From Kribbella sp. NBC_00382 (GTDB lineage: Bacteria; Actinomycetota; Actinomycetes; Propionibacteriales; Kribbellaceae), in the NCBI RefSeq assembly GCF_036067295.1, contig NZ_CP107954.1, forward strand, positions 6,758,001 to 6,822,000: a stretch of 64,000 nucleotides of DNA, given 5' to 3'. Within the stretch, counting starts at the first letter, position 1. Each line of letters begins with the position of its first letter. The translations under genes were made by a program, and so were the position numbers. Below, in pieces: positions 7,691 to 16,342 of this stretch. The notes under the pieces were generated by a model. The model did no database searches, had not been told where the DNA came from, and worked only from the letters and a program-made list of their open reading frames with translations.

Positions 7691-8218
7691 ATGAGCACGT
7701 ACGAGAAACTTCTTCAAGAGCAGATCAGGAACGAATTCACGGCGTCCCACCAGTACACGGCGGTGGCCGTCTGGTTCGACGACCAGGACCTCCCGCAGCT
7801 CGCGACGCACTTCTACAAGCAGTCGCTGGAAGAGCGCAACCACGCGATGATGATGGTCCAGTACCTGCTGGACAAGGACATCCGGCCGAACATCCCCGGC
7901 GTCGGCGAGGTCGTGAACGAGTTCAAGTCCGCGCTGGAGCCGCTGGAACTCGCGCTGCAGCAGGAGATCACGGTCACCAAGCAGATCGAGACGCTGGCCC
8001 GGACCGCACGCGACGACAGCGACTACGTCGGCGAGCAGTTCATGCAGTGGTTCCTCAAGGAGCAGGTCGAGGAGGTCTCCGCGATGACCACCCTGGTCAA
8101 CGTCGCGAAGCGGGCCGGCGACAACCTCTTCCACCTCGAGGACTTCCTCGCCCGCGAACTCGTCGGCAACGAAGGCTCCGACCCGACCGCCCCCAAGGCC
8201 GCCGGCGGCGCTGTCTAG
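7691..8218 (+). CDS. Ferritin
   Basis: This 175-residue non-haem ferritin stores iron in a 24-mer shell after oxidising Fe(II). The ferroxidase ligands are visible: Glu in EQIRNEF near residue 10, EERNHAMMM near 44-51, and Glu/Gln in FMQWFLKEQVEE near 120-128. Length is that of BfrB/FtnA proteins. The ATG at 7691 is chosen because family N-termini start MSTYEKLLQEQI and a -10 lies 7 bases before it; an in-frame ATG at 7655 would put promoter bases inside the gene. Two iron-box-like sites upstream suggest positive iron control. Confidence 0.93.
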   Translation: MSTYEKLLQEQIRNEFTASHQYTAVAVWFDDQDLPQLATHFYKQSLEERNHAMMMVQYLLDKDIRPNIPGVGEVVNEFKSALEPLELALQQEITVTKQIETLARTARDDSDYVGEQFMQWFLKEQVEEVSAMTTLVNVAKRAGDNLFHLEDFLARELVGNEGSDPTAPKAAGGAV

Positions 8219-8235
8219 TTTTTTCCCCGTGCTCA

Positions 8236-8262
8236 GGGCCGCCGCCATGGGCGCGGCGGCCC
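8236..8262. terminator. Terminator hairpin between convergent genes
   Basis: GGGCCGCCGC and GCGGCGGCCC form a perfect 10-bp stem with a 7-base loop, 17 bases after the ferritin stop and before the opposing DUF2207 gene. A short T run precedes it. Confidence 0.7.
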
Positions 8263-8278
8263 AGCCGAACCCCCGGTA

Positions 8279-10174
8279 CTACCAGGAGCCTCCGCCACCG
8301 CCGCCTCCACCGCCACCGGAGGAGCCGCCGCTGAAGCCGGAGGAGCTGCCGCCGCCTCCACCGCTTCCCGCGGGAGCAGGCGGCGGGTCGAACGTGCTGG
8401 CCACGGTCTGGCTGATGTTGCCGGCCGCGAAACCTGAGCTGTAGTAGGACGGGCCCGTGTACCAGTAGGGATCCGGGGTGATCCGGCCGGCCGCGACGAG
8501 CTGGGCGCAGACGCGCTGCCAGCGGTCGGCCAGTTCGAAAGCGATGGCCCAGGGCAAGTACTTGCTGAAGATGTCTTCGCCTTCTTCGAACTTCAGCTGG
8601 TCCGCCTCGGCCGTCGCGAGGTAGGTCCGGAAGCCCACCAGCTGGTCGGTCACCGCCCGGCCGGCCGCATTTCGTTGCCCCCGGCCCCGAACTCCGAACC
8701 AGATGCCGATCGCGATCAGCACGGCCAGGGCGGGGATCCCGTACGTGAGGGCCCGCCCCAGACCGCCGGTAGCCGCACCAATCGCCGTACCGCCGATCAG
8801 CCCGCCAAAGACCCACGTGCCGATGATGCCCAGGCAGGCGACTCGCGCGCCGCCCGAGACGGCCGAGCCGCCGCCGGCGCGTGGCATCCGGACGTACCAG
8901 TTGCGTTGTTTGATCTGCTGGCGTAGCTGGGCGATCATCGCGTCGTGCGCCTGCCGCATCGAGGTGTCACCGGTCGGGCGGCGCTCCAGCACGATCTCCG
9001 CACCTGGTTGCAGGCCGGGGAACAGACCCTGCATCAGGAACTGCTCGTGCGGGGCCGTTGCGACGGCGGGGTTCAGCAGGACGGCCTTCTGCTCATTGCC
9101 GGTGTTGTCGATCCGGATCCCGCCGCGGACCGCGAGGTCGATGAGGGTCGCAGCTGTCTCGGTGGTGTTCGCCTTGGCGTCGATCAGCAGCCCGCCCTCG
9201 GCGACCGGGATCCTCGGCGGTGAGAACGCGACCGGGAGCTGACTATCGTTCAGGTCGTCCTTGACCGGCGGCGCGACCATACCGTCCGGTGGGAAGCTGC
9301 CTGGCGGCATCCCGGCGAAGCGCTGGTCCTTGTTGCCGTTCTTGCTGTACAGCACGGCGCCGGCGATCGCGGCGAGAGAGACGGCGCCCGAGCCGATCAG
9401 GCTGGGAACGGTCAGACCGGCGCGCTCGAGCAGGCTCGGCGGGTCGACCACGATCGGTGTGTCGTTGCTGACCACCCCGGCCTTGATGCCGGCGACGATG
9501 GTGAGCTGCTGCTTCCGGTTCAGCGTTGCCTGCTGGAACACCGCTTCGCCACTCACGACCGTCGCCTGGCTGCATGCCACGTCCGGCGGGCCGGCGATGC
9601 ACTTCACTTGCTGCACACCGGGCGCGGGGACGCTGACCTTGACGGTGACGTTGTTCAGGACTGCGTCCCAGCCGTTGCCGGTCGCATCCCAGTAGAGCTC
9701 GCTGTGGTCGGAGAAGTGCCGCAGGGCGCCGCGTACGTCGTACTGAATGACGTAGGTCGCCTTGGTGCCGGAGACGGTCCGGTTCGCGTCGCCGATCTTG
9801 ATCTGGATGCTCTCGTCGCGCTGACTGTTCGACTTCGTCGTCTCCTTGGTGAAGTCTGCCGGCGCGCCACTGGGGCTGCTGACCTCGATGCCGGAGACCT
9901 CGTACTTCTGGTCCTTCGACTTGTCGTCGGCCCAGACCTCGCGGGTGATCAGGTTGCGGTAGATGCCGTGCCGGCCGGTACTGCCGAAGCTGTAGTCGAT
10001 CGTCTCCTTCACCCCCAGCACGCCATCCGCCTTGACGGTGTACTCGATCTGCATCTTCGTCACGACGTCACCGAAGTCCGTCGGGCCGGCCATCGCTGGT
10101 GCGGCGCTGGCGAAACCCGCCAGGACTAGGCCGGAAAAGGCTGCGGCGACCGCTGTGAAGAATCCCCTACGCAT
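8279..10174 (-). CDS. DUF2207 domain-containing membrane protein
   Basis: The 631-residue protein has a signal peptide with Ala-rich cleavage region (ASAAPAMAG, about residue 29), an extracellular DUF2207 domain to about residue 250, a membrane helix near 255-275, a cytoplasmic stretch, and two further helices near 450-500. The C-terminus is a glycine/serine tail ending GGSW, typical for this family. DUF2207 proteins are predicted membrane proteins of unknown role. It stands alone on the minus strand, with a terminator facing ferritin. Confidence 0.88.
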   Translation of the reverse strand: MRRGFFTAVAAAFSGLVLAGFASAAPAMAGPTDFGDVVTKMQIEYTVKADGVLGVKETIDYSFGSTGRHGIYRNLITREVWADDKSKDQKYEVSGIEVSSPSGAPADFTKETTKSNSQRDESIQIKIGDANRTVSGTKATYVIQYDVRGALRHFSDHSELYWDATGNGWDAVLNNVTVKVSVPAPGVQQVKCIAGPPDVACSQATVVSGEAVFQQATLNRKQQLTIVAGIKAGVVSNDTPIVVDPPSLLERAGLTVPSLIGSGAVSLAAIAGAVLYSKNGNKDQRFAGMPPGSFPPDGMVAPPVKDDLNDSQLPVAFSPPRIPVAEGGLLIDAKANTTETAATLIDLAVRGGIRIDNTGNEQKAVLLNPAVATAPHEQFLMQGLFPGLQPGAEIVLERRPTGDTSMRQAHDAMIAQLRQQIKQRNWYVRMPRAGGGSAVSGGARVACLGIIGTWVFGGLIGGTAIGAATGGLGRALTYGIPALAVLIAIGIWFGVRGRGQRNAAGRAVTDQLVGFRTYLATAEADQLKFEEGEDIFSKYLPWAIAFELADRWQRVCAQLVAAGRITPDPYWYTGPSYYSSGFAAGNISQTVASTFDPPPAPAGSGGGGGSSSGFSGGSSGGGGGGGGGGSW

Positions 10175-10203
10175 GCGGCGACAGTACCGACGGCAAGGGT
10201 CCG

Positions 10204-11469
10204 TCAGCCCTCGCGACTGGCCGGTGTGTCGGTGCCGGCGGCCTGGATGGCGGCGGCTACTAGGTCGGCGGCCGTGGTGTCTCGGGTGCGGCGGCCGCGG
10301 TCGTAGTACTGGGTGGTGGCGATGGTGGCGTGGCCGACGTCTGCCTGGACGTGCTGGATGCGGGCGTCTTGCTCGAGGGCGATGGTGACGTAGGCGTGCC
10401 TGAGCGCGTGGGGATGGATGCGGTCGGCTACCTCAGCCAGCGCGGGACCAGCCTGTACTGCGATCCGCCGCAGCAGCGCATTGATGTCGAAGCGGGAGCA
10501 GCGGCCGCCGCCCCTGGTTGCGATCATCGGGGCGCGGTTGGCGCTGGTCCTGCCTCGGAGGGCTGGCGTGGCTGCGTCGCTGGTGCGGTCGCGCTCGGCC
10601 AGGTAGTCGGTGAGAGCCGTCGCGGCGAGGTCGGTCAGGTAGACCTCGCGATGGAGCCCGCCCTTGCCGAGGACTCGCAGCATGGGCTCTCCCCCGGACA
10701 GGACCAGACTGTCCCGATCCAGGCCAACCAACTCGGACACCCGAAGCCCCAGCGTCAGCAGGCCGACTACTGCAACTGCTCGGCGCGCATAGAGGTCCCT
10801 GTGCCGGGTGCGGTTGGGTAGCTCGGCAGCCGCGTCTAGAAGCGCCCTCAGCTGGCCCGCTGTCAGCCTGATCGTCGGTGACGCGTCGCGAGCAGTGCTC
10901 CCCAGCCCAAGCCGCGCCCGATTCAACGCCGCCGGATTAGCCGGTACCACGCCTGCCTCGGTCAGGTGCCCGTAGAACGCCGACAACGTAGACAACATCC
11001 GCTGCCGAGTCCGCTTCTCAGCCCCAGCCGCATCCAACTGATGCAACCAAGCCTTCACATCCCCACCAGTGGCTGCCCGCGGATCCATCCCCCGCCCCGC
11101 ACACCACCTGAACCACGCCAGGTGATGCAGTACCCCAACCCTTCCCACGGGCGGAGGCGTGCCCGCCCCGCCGAGACCGCTGGTTTCGGCGGCAGTCGAT
11201 CGGCGGCCGTCAGCGCTGGCCGGCCCTCCAGTGGTTGCACCTTGCCCGACGGGGCCGGTCACGGCATCCACCCAAGCCACCGGCAGGCCCAGGGCGTAGG
11301 CGTAGGTCTTGCGGGTGCCCGGGTTGGCGTATTGGGTCAGCCAGTCGGCTATCTGCGCCTGCAGTTCCGCCGGGTCTTCGACGCCTGGCCAGTCCTCGAC
11401 CGGTTCTGCTGTGGCGGGCACTGCTCTGAGCGTCTCCAGGACCACCAAAGCGTCCAAATCTGTGGGCAT
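10204..11469 (-). CDS. Tyrosine recombinase/integrase
   Basis: The 421-residue protein is a tyrosine site-specific recombinase. An N-terminal core-binding part precedes the catalytic domain with Arg in LGLRVSEL near 241, HPHALRH near 350, the GHATIATTQ histidine near 380 and the nucleophile in QYYDRG near 388. All catalytic positions are present. The ATG at 11469 gives MPTDLDALV; the longer frame upstream lacks a ribosome-binding site and would run into the operator region. No excisionase, phage genes or att repeats are seen. It is divergent from a coiled-coil gene across about 150 bp and the pair is probably a unit. Confidence 0.85.
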   Translation of the reverse strand: MPTDLDALVVLETLRAVPATAEPVEDWPGVEDPAELQAQIADWLTQYANPGTRKTYAYALGLPVAWVDAVTGPVGQGATTGGPASADGRRSTAAETSGLGGAGTPPPVGRVGVLHHLAWFRWCAGRGMDPRAATGGDVKAWLHQLDAAGAEKRTRQRMLSTLSAFYGHLTEAGVVPANPAALNRARLGLGSTARDASPTIRLTAGQLRALLDAAAELPNRTRHRDLYARRAVAVVGLLTLGLRVSELVGLDRDSLVLSGGEPMLRVLGKGGLHREVYLTDLAATALTDYLAERDRTSDAATPALRGRTSANRAPMIATRGGGRCSRFDINALLRRIAVQAGPALAEVADRIHPHALRHAYVTIALEQDARIQHVQADVGHATIATTQYYDRGRRTRDTTAADLVAAAIQAAGTDTPASREG

Positions 11470-11618
11470 TTGCCGATCTTCACCCGCCAACCCAGTCCAG
11501 CTCGGACGGCTCGCCGGACGTACCAACAAAACATTGGTTTCGTTGGCTGATGGTTTGGTTTTGGAAACGCCGAACCGGTTTCCCGGTTTTATATCTCCTA
11601 ACCTCTACGCTCACGACC
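11470..11618. promoter_or_regulatory. Divergent regulatory region rich in short inverted repeats
   Basis: The 149-bp spacer is more AT-rich than its surroundings. It holds CCAAC..GTTGG arms (from 11523), GGAAAC/GTTTCC arms at 11563-11568 and 11578-11583 around the palindrome AACCGGTT (11573-11580), and a TACGCT -10 at 11606-11611 seven bases before the ATG at 11619. These are likely operator and promoter sites for both flanking genes. Confidence 0.5.
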
Positions 11619-12722
11619 ATGAGTGAGGACACTGGACGCTGCGGTTACAGCAAGTGCCGGGCGGAGTTGCCGGCGCCGGGGATGCAGGGTGGAAGGCCGC
11701 GGAGTTTCTGCCGGGATACCCGTTGGGACGGCGGCCGGACCTGCGCCCAGATGGCTAGAGCCGAAAGAGAAGCCCTGGGAGCACTCGGCCTGGACGCGGG
11801 CAGCAACACCTTCCGTCTAGACGCTGAGCGACTCCGCGACCACTTGGAGACAATCCGCGAGCCAGTAGACGCACTGACGGCGGCGCTAGCAGCGGTGACC
11901 ACCCGCCTGGACGAGGTAGAGGCCGCCGCAGTCGCCTCCGTGGAGACAGCCCACGCCCAGGTAGCGGAGGCAGAGCGAGCCCGGCTAGCCGCCGAGGAAG
12001 CCCGTGAGGCTGCCGAGCACCGCACCCGCCAGGCAGTAGCCGCCGCGGAGAGAGCCGCCAAGGAGCGCACCGAGGCGGTAGACCGAGCCGGCGCAGCAGC
12101 ACGCCAGGCGCTTGAAGCCACGGAGGCTCTCGGCGCAGCACGCCAGCAGGCGCAAGACGCGATCGCCGCCCGAGACAGCGCAGTACAGGCGCGGGAAGAC
12201 CTCGTACAGGCGCTGGAGAATGCTGTACAAGCCAAGGACCACGCTGTCCGCCAGACGGAGACCGCGAACGCAGTACTGGCCACCAGGCAGCAGGAGTTGC
12301 ATGACGGCGAGCGGGATCGCCTCGAGCTGGCGGCAGCGCTCGAACGGACGGCCTTGGAGCGAGACACCGCTCTCCGCGGCGAACAAGAACGCCGAGCCGA
12401 GTTGGAGCTTGTCCGGGAAGAGCTCACTTCCCAGCAGGAGGCTGACCGTCAGGCGGCTGCTCAAGCGGAAGCCACCGCAGTCGACCTCCGAGCTGCTCTG
12501 GCGGGCGCCGAAGCCAAGGCCACCCACCTGCGAGAACTGTCCGCTCAGACAGACGCCGAGCTCAGCCACTTCAGACGAACGGCCACGGAGACTGCCGCCG
12601 AGCTCGCGCGGCTTCGCACGGAGTTCGCCGAGCGGCCGGCGCCCCGCCTCCATCCCGAAGACCTCCAGGCAATGCTCACCGCCCTAGCACCCACACCCCC
12701 CACCACATCCGTCCCCACCTGA
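11619..12722 (+). CDS. KfrA-like long coiled-coil protein with N-terminal Cys cluster
   Basis: The 367-residue protein begins with a Cys cluster (CGYSKCRAELP, then FCRDTRWDGGRTC) that could bind zinc, followed by a short globular segment to about residue 75 and then about 270 residues of Ala/Glu/Arg-rich coiled coil with hardly any proline. It ends in a short proline/threonine tail. Plasmid KfrA proteins have a DNA-binding head and long coiled-coil tail and organise DNA; the similarity is architectural only. It is divergent from the recombinase and probably works with it. Function unknown. Confidence 0.75.
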   Translation: MSEDTGRCGYSKCRAELPAPGMQGGRPRSFCRDTRWDGGRTCAQMARAEREALGALGLDAGSNTFRLDAERLRDHLETIREPVDALTAALAAVTTRLDEVEAAAVASVETAHAQVAEAERARLAAEEAREAAEHRTRQAVAAAERAAKERTEAVDRAGAAARQALEATEALGAARQQAQDAIAARDSAVQAREDLVQALENAVQAKDHAVRQTETANAVLATRQQELHDGERDRLELAAALERTALERDTALRGEQERRAELELVREELTSQQEADRQAAAQAEATAVDLRAALAGAEAKATHLRELSAQTDAELSHFRRTATETAAELARLRTEFAERPAPRLHPEDLQAMLTALAPTPPTTSVPT

Positions 12723-12739
12723 CCACCCGCACGCCACCA

Positions 12740-12799
12740 CTTTGTGCTCCACGTGAGTAAATCCACCCCGCCTCGACTGCTCACGCTGAGCACAAAGTC
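12740..12799. repeat. Intergenic inverted repeat, ACTTTGTGC family (copy 1)
   Basis: Arms of 19 bases (ACTTTGTGCTC-ca-CGTGAG and CTCACG-ct-GAGCACAAAGT) flank a 22-base loop. A second element with the same outer bases is at 48143-48206. It lies just after the coiled-coil gene. It may act as a terminator or be a dispersed genomic repeat. Confidence 0.7.
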
Positions 12800-12937
12800 G
12801 CCCTGCCACCCCGGTGAGCCGAGAGGTTGGGAGCCGAGTAGGCGCCAAGTGGTGGGGTTGTGGTGGTGGGTGGGGTGGTGGGGGCTTGTGCTCGGTGGGC
12901 GGTTGGGGGAATGGTGGGTGAACCAGGAGGAAACGTC

Positions 12938-15076
12938 ATGGCAGACAAGGCGAATGCTTCCCAGGGCGGTGGTGCTGCTCCGGTCGCGGACAGCCCGGCC
13001 GCCATCCGTAACGTGGTGCTCGTCGGGCCGTCGGGTGCCGGCAAAACCACTCTGATCGAGGCCTTGCTGGTTGCCTCCGGAGTGCTGAACAGACCGGGCA
13101 CCGTCGTCGACGGTACGACGGTCTGCGACTGCGACGACGCCGAGATCCGGCAGCAGCGGTCGGTGGGGCTCGCGCTCGCCCCGCTCCCCCACAACGGCGT
13201 GAAGGTCAACCTGATCGACACCCCTGGGTACGCCGACTTCGTAGGAGAACTCCGGGCCGGACTCCGCGCCGCAGACTGCGCTCTCTTCGTGCTCCCGGCC
13301 AACGAGGGGATCGACGAGCCGACCAAGGCGCTGTGGCAGGAGTGCGACCAGGTCGGCATGCCGCGCGCCGTCGTGATCACCAAACTCGATCACGCCCGGG
13401 CGAACTACGAGAACGCGCTCTCCGCGGCCCAGACCGCCTTCGGGGACAAGGTTCTCCCCCTCTACCTGCCAACGACCAACGGGCTCGTCGGCCTGCTGTC
13501 GCAGACACAGTACGAGTACGCCGGCGGCAAGCGCACGACGCATGACCCGGATCCGCAGTACAGCGATCAGGTCGAGGAACTCCGCGGCACGCTGATCGAA
13601 GGCATCATCGAGGAGTCCGAGGACGAGTCGCTGATGGAGCGCTATCTCGAGGGCGAGCAGATCGGCCAGGACGTCCTGATCGAGGATCTCGAGAGAGCGG
13701 TTGCCCGCGGGTCGTTCTTCCCCGTCATCCCGGTCTGCAGCGGCACCGGCGTCGGCACGATGGAGCTGCTCGAGATCGCGACGAGTGGGTTCCCATCGCC
13801 GCTCGAACACCCGCTGCCCGAGGTGTTCACGCCGCACGGCGTACCGCGCAAGCAGGTCGCCTGCGATCCGGACGGGCCGTTGCTGGCCGAGGTGGTGAAG
13901 ACGACGTCGGATCCGTACGTCGGCAGGGTCAGCCTGGTGCGGGTGTTCTCCGGCACCATCAGGCCCGACACGACGGTTCACGTGTCGGGCCATTTCACGT
14001 CCTTCTTCGGCGACGCGAACAGCCACGCGGACCACGACGAGGACGAGCGCATCGGCACGCTCTCGTTCCCGCTCGGCCGTCAGCAACGACCGGCCACCAC
14101 GGTGGTCGCGGGAGATCTCTGCGCGATCGGCCGGCTCACCAGGGCGGAGACCGGGGACACGCTCTCCGACAAGGCGGACCCGGCGCTCCTCAAGCCGTGG
14201 ACGATGCCCGAGCCGCTGCTGCCGATCGCAGTACAAGCACATGCGAAGACCGACGAGGACAAGCTGTCGGTCGGGTTGGCGCGACTGGCCGCTGAGGACC
14301 CGACACTGCGGATCGAGCAGAACCCGGAGACGCATCAGATCGTCTTGTGGTGCATGGGTGAAGCGCACTCGGACGTCGTCCTCGACGCGCTCGCCAACCG
14401 GTACGGCGTCACCGTGGACACCGTCGAGCTGCGGGTGCCGTTGCGGGAAACCTTCGGCGGCAAGGCCAAGGGGCACGGGCGCCACGTCAAGCAATCGGGT
14501 GGGCATGGGCAGTACGCCGTCTGCCACATCGAGGTCGAGCCGCTGCCCGAGGGGCAGGAGTTCGAGTTCGTCGACAAGGTGGTTGGCGGTGCGGTACCGC
14601 GGCAGTTCATCCCGAGTGTGGAGAAGGGCATCCGGGCGCAGATGGAGAGGGGTGTCGGCGCCGGGTATCCGATGGTCAACATCCGGGTGACGCTGCTCGA
14701 CGGCAAGGCGCACAGCGTCGACTCGTCCGACATGGCGTTCCAGATGGCCGGCGGGCTGGCACTGCGCGAGGCGGCGACCGCGACCAAGGTGAACCTGCTG
14801 GAGCCGGTCGATCTGGTCTCCGTACTGACGCCCGATGACCTGGTCGGCGCCGTGATGAGTGACCTGTCCGGCCGTCGCGGCCGTCTGCTCGGCACCGAAC
14901 GCGTCGGGGAAAGCCGCACGTTGGTCAAGGCCGAGGTCCCGCAGGTCGAGATCACCCGGTACGCCATCGACCTGCGCTCGCTCTCCCACGGCGCCGCATC
15001 CTTCACCCGCACCTTCGCCCGGTACGAAGCCATGCCCGACTCAGCGGCCGCCCGGGTGAAGTCCACGGTCAGCTGA
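12938..15076 (+). CDS. Elongation factor G-like protein (EF-G2 type)
   Basis: The 712-residue GTPase has the EF-G five-domain layout: GPSGAGKT near residue 31, the switch II motif DTPGYADF near 94 and TKLD near 148, then domain II, domain III, domain IV beginning LRETFGGKAKGHGRHVKQSGG near 502, and a domain V with GRLLGTERVG near 645. Actinobacteria carry this divergent paralogue besides the true FusA; its role in translation is unclear. The ATG at 12938 follows AGGAGG; the longer frame upstream lies in G-rich non-coding sequence. Its 3' end takes part in a 29-bp tandem duplication. Confidence 0.9.
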   Translation: MADKANASQGGGAAPVADSPAAIRNVVLVGPSGAGKTTLIEALLVASGVLNRPGTVVDGTTVCDCDDAEIRQQRSVGLALAPLPHNGVKVNLIDTPGYADFVGELRAGLRAADCALFVLPANEGIDEPTKALWQECDQVGMPRAVVITKLDHARANYENALSAAQTAFGDKVLPLYLPTTNGLVGLLSQTQYEYAGGKRTTHDPDPQYSDQVEELRGTLIEGIIEESEDESLMERYLEGEQIGQDVLIEDLERAVARGSFFPVIPVCSGTGVGTMELLEIATSGFPSPLEHPLPEVFTPHGVPRKQVACDPDGPLLAEVVKTTSDPYVGRVSLVRVFSGTIRPDTTVHVSGHFTSFFGDANSHADHDEDERIGTLSFPLGRQQRPATTVVAGDLCAIGRLTRAETGDTLSDKADPALLKPWTMPEPLLPIAVQAHAKTDEDKLSVGLARLAAEDPTLRIEQNPETHQIVLWCMGEAHSDVVLDALANRYGVTVDTVELRVPLRETFGGKAKGHGRHVKQSGGHGQYAVCHIEVEPLPEGQEFEFVDKVVGGAVPRQFIPSVEKGIRAQMERGVGAGYPMVNIRVTLLDGKAHSVDSSDMAFQMAGGLALREAATATKVNLLEPVDLVSVLTPDDLVGAVMSDLSGRRGRLLGTERVGESRTLVKAEVPQVEITRYAIDLRSLSHGAASFTRTFARYEAMPDSAAARVKSTVS

Positions 15077-15115
15077 GGCGACGGCTGAAGTCCACCGTCA
15101 GCTGAGGCGGCGGCG
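15058..15115. repeat. 29-bp imperfect tandem duplication across convergent gene ends
   Basis: The units 15058-15086 and 15087-15115 both contain GTCCAC(g/c)GTCAGCTGAGGCG. The first carries the stop of the EF-G-like gene; the second carries the stop of the opposing AAA ATPase gene. Confidence 0.75.
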
Positions 15116-16342
15116 GATGTCCTTCGTACGCAGGTACTCCGCGACGTCGTCGTAGCGCTCGGACTGGTTCGCGAACTCGATGTACGAGCGGACCCGATGC
15201 AGCCAGTCGAGCGTCGACGGCTTCACCGTCGTGAGGGCCGCCGAGAGGTGCTGCATGGACAACGGCGGCTCGCCCCCACTGGTCAGCGCCTCGTCGATCA
15301 CCCGATCCACCCCGCGTTCGACCAGCGCGCGCAGATCGGCGCCGCTGAACATCGGCGTCTGGCCGGCGAGCGACTTCAGATCCACCCCGGCCGTCGGTAC
15401 GTCCTTCAGCACCACCGAGAGGATGTCAGCGCGAGCCGGCTCATCTGGCGGTGGTACGAAAATCACCCGGTCGAACCGCCCCGGCCGCAGCATCGCCTCG
15501 TCCACATCCCAGGGCGCGTTCGTGGCGGCGAGTACCAGCAAGCCCTCGTTCTCGGAGCCGATCGCGTCCAGCTCCTGCAGCAGTACGTCGACCAGCCGCC
15601 GCGACTCCGACCCGCCGTGCTTGTGCCGCGCGAACGCCAGCGCATCCAGCTCGTCCAGGAACAACACACACGGCGCATTCGCCCGCGCCCGCTCGAAGGC
15701 GGCATGCAGATTGCGCTCGGACACCCCGAGGTACGGGTCCATCACGTCCTCGATCCGGACGTTGACGAACGGCAGCCCACACTCCCCCGCGGTCGCCCGC
15801 GCGAGCAGCGTCTTGCCGCACCCGGGCGGCCCGTAGAGCATCACGCCACCGCCCGACCTGCGCCCGTACTTCGAGTACAGCTCGGGCCGGCTCAGCGGCA
15901 GGATCACCATCCGGTGGATGATCCGCTTGATCTCGTCCATCCCGCCGACCTGGTCGAAAGTCGTGGTCTCCTTGACCGTCTCACTCTCGACAACAGCCTC
16001 GTCCTCAGGACCGACCTTCACCCGTACGCCGCTGCGCTCGGAGATCATCTCGTCGGCAAGTTGCTGTAGCCGCCCGGTCCCTTCGACCACACCAGCCTGC
16101 CGGGCCGCTTCGAGGCAGCTCCTGAGCAAGGCGAGCCGTCCGTTGGCTGCGGCGAGCTCGCCAACCGGCACCAGCTGGTCCACGGGCAGTCCGTGCTGAT
16201 CGAGCAGCACGACGTACTGGTCGAGCGCCGGCTCGGTCTCGTCCGCGGCCACCAGCGTCTCGGCGAGGATGAGGCGCAGCAGCACGTCGTCCGGGCTGGC
16301 CTCGACCGCCTTGCGCAGCGCGGAGATCCGGTCGTCCGTCAT
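15098..16342 (-). CDS. AAA+ ATPase (Cdc48/FtsH-type single module)
   Basis: The 414-residue protein has a helical, TPR-like N-terminus (about 1-105) and one AAA+ module: Walker A GPPGCGKT near 172, Walker B LFLDELDAL near 230, ATNAPWDVD sensor 1 near 278 and the RPGRFDR arginine finger near 292. Lid and C-terminal helices follow. There is no protease or membrane domain, so it probably remodels a protein partner in the cytoplasm. Its ATG overlaps the stop of the TPR gene upstream (ATGA). It is the last gene of a three-gene coupled operon, suggesting it works with the membrane TPR protein. Target unknown. Confidence 0.85.
   Translation of the reverse strand: MTDDRISALRKAVEASPDDVLLRLILAETLVAADETEPALDQYVVLLDQHGLPVDQLVPVGELAAANGRLALLRSCLEAARQAGVVEGTGRLQQLADEMISERSGVRVKVGPEDEAVVESETVKETTTFDQVGGMDEIKRIIHRMVILPLSRPELYSKYGRRSGGGVMLYGPPGCGKTLLARATAGECGLPFVNVRIEDVMDPYLGVSERNLHAAFERARANAPCVLFLDELDALAFARHKHGGSESRRLVDVLLQELDAIGSENEGLLVLAATNAPWDVDEAMLRPGRFDRVIFVPPPDEPARADILSVVLKDVPTAGVDLKSLAGQTPMFSGADLRALVERGVDRVIDEALTSGGEPPLSMQHLSAALTTVKPSTLDWLHRVRSYIEFANQSERYDDVAEYLRTKDIRRRLS

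Noticed and set aside
10204..12722. A prophage or integrative element
   Set aside because: Only the recombinase suggests it; no structural, replication or att features, and codon use matches the surroundings.
12545..14989. An 814-codon open frame on the minus strand
   Set aside because: It is opposite the EF-G-like gene in the frame that GC-rich codon use keeps open; its product is rich in Arg, Asp and Val with no domain, and the plus-strand gene has complete GTPase motifs.
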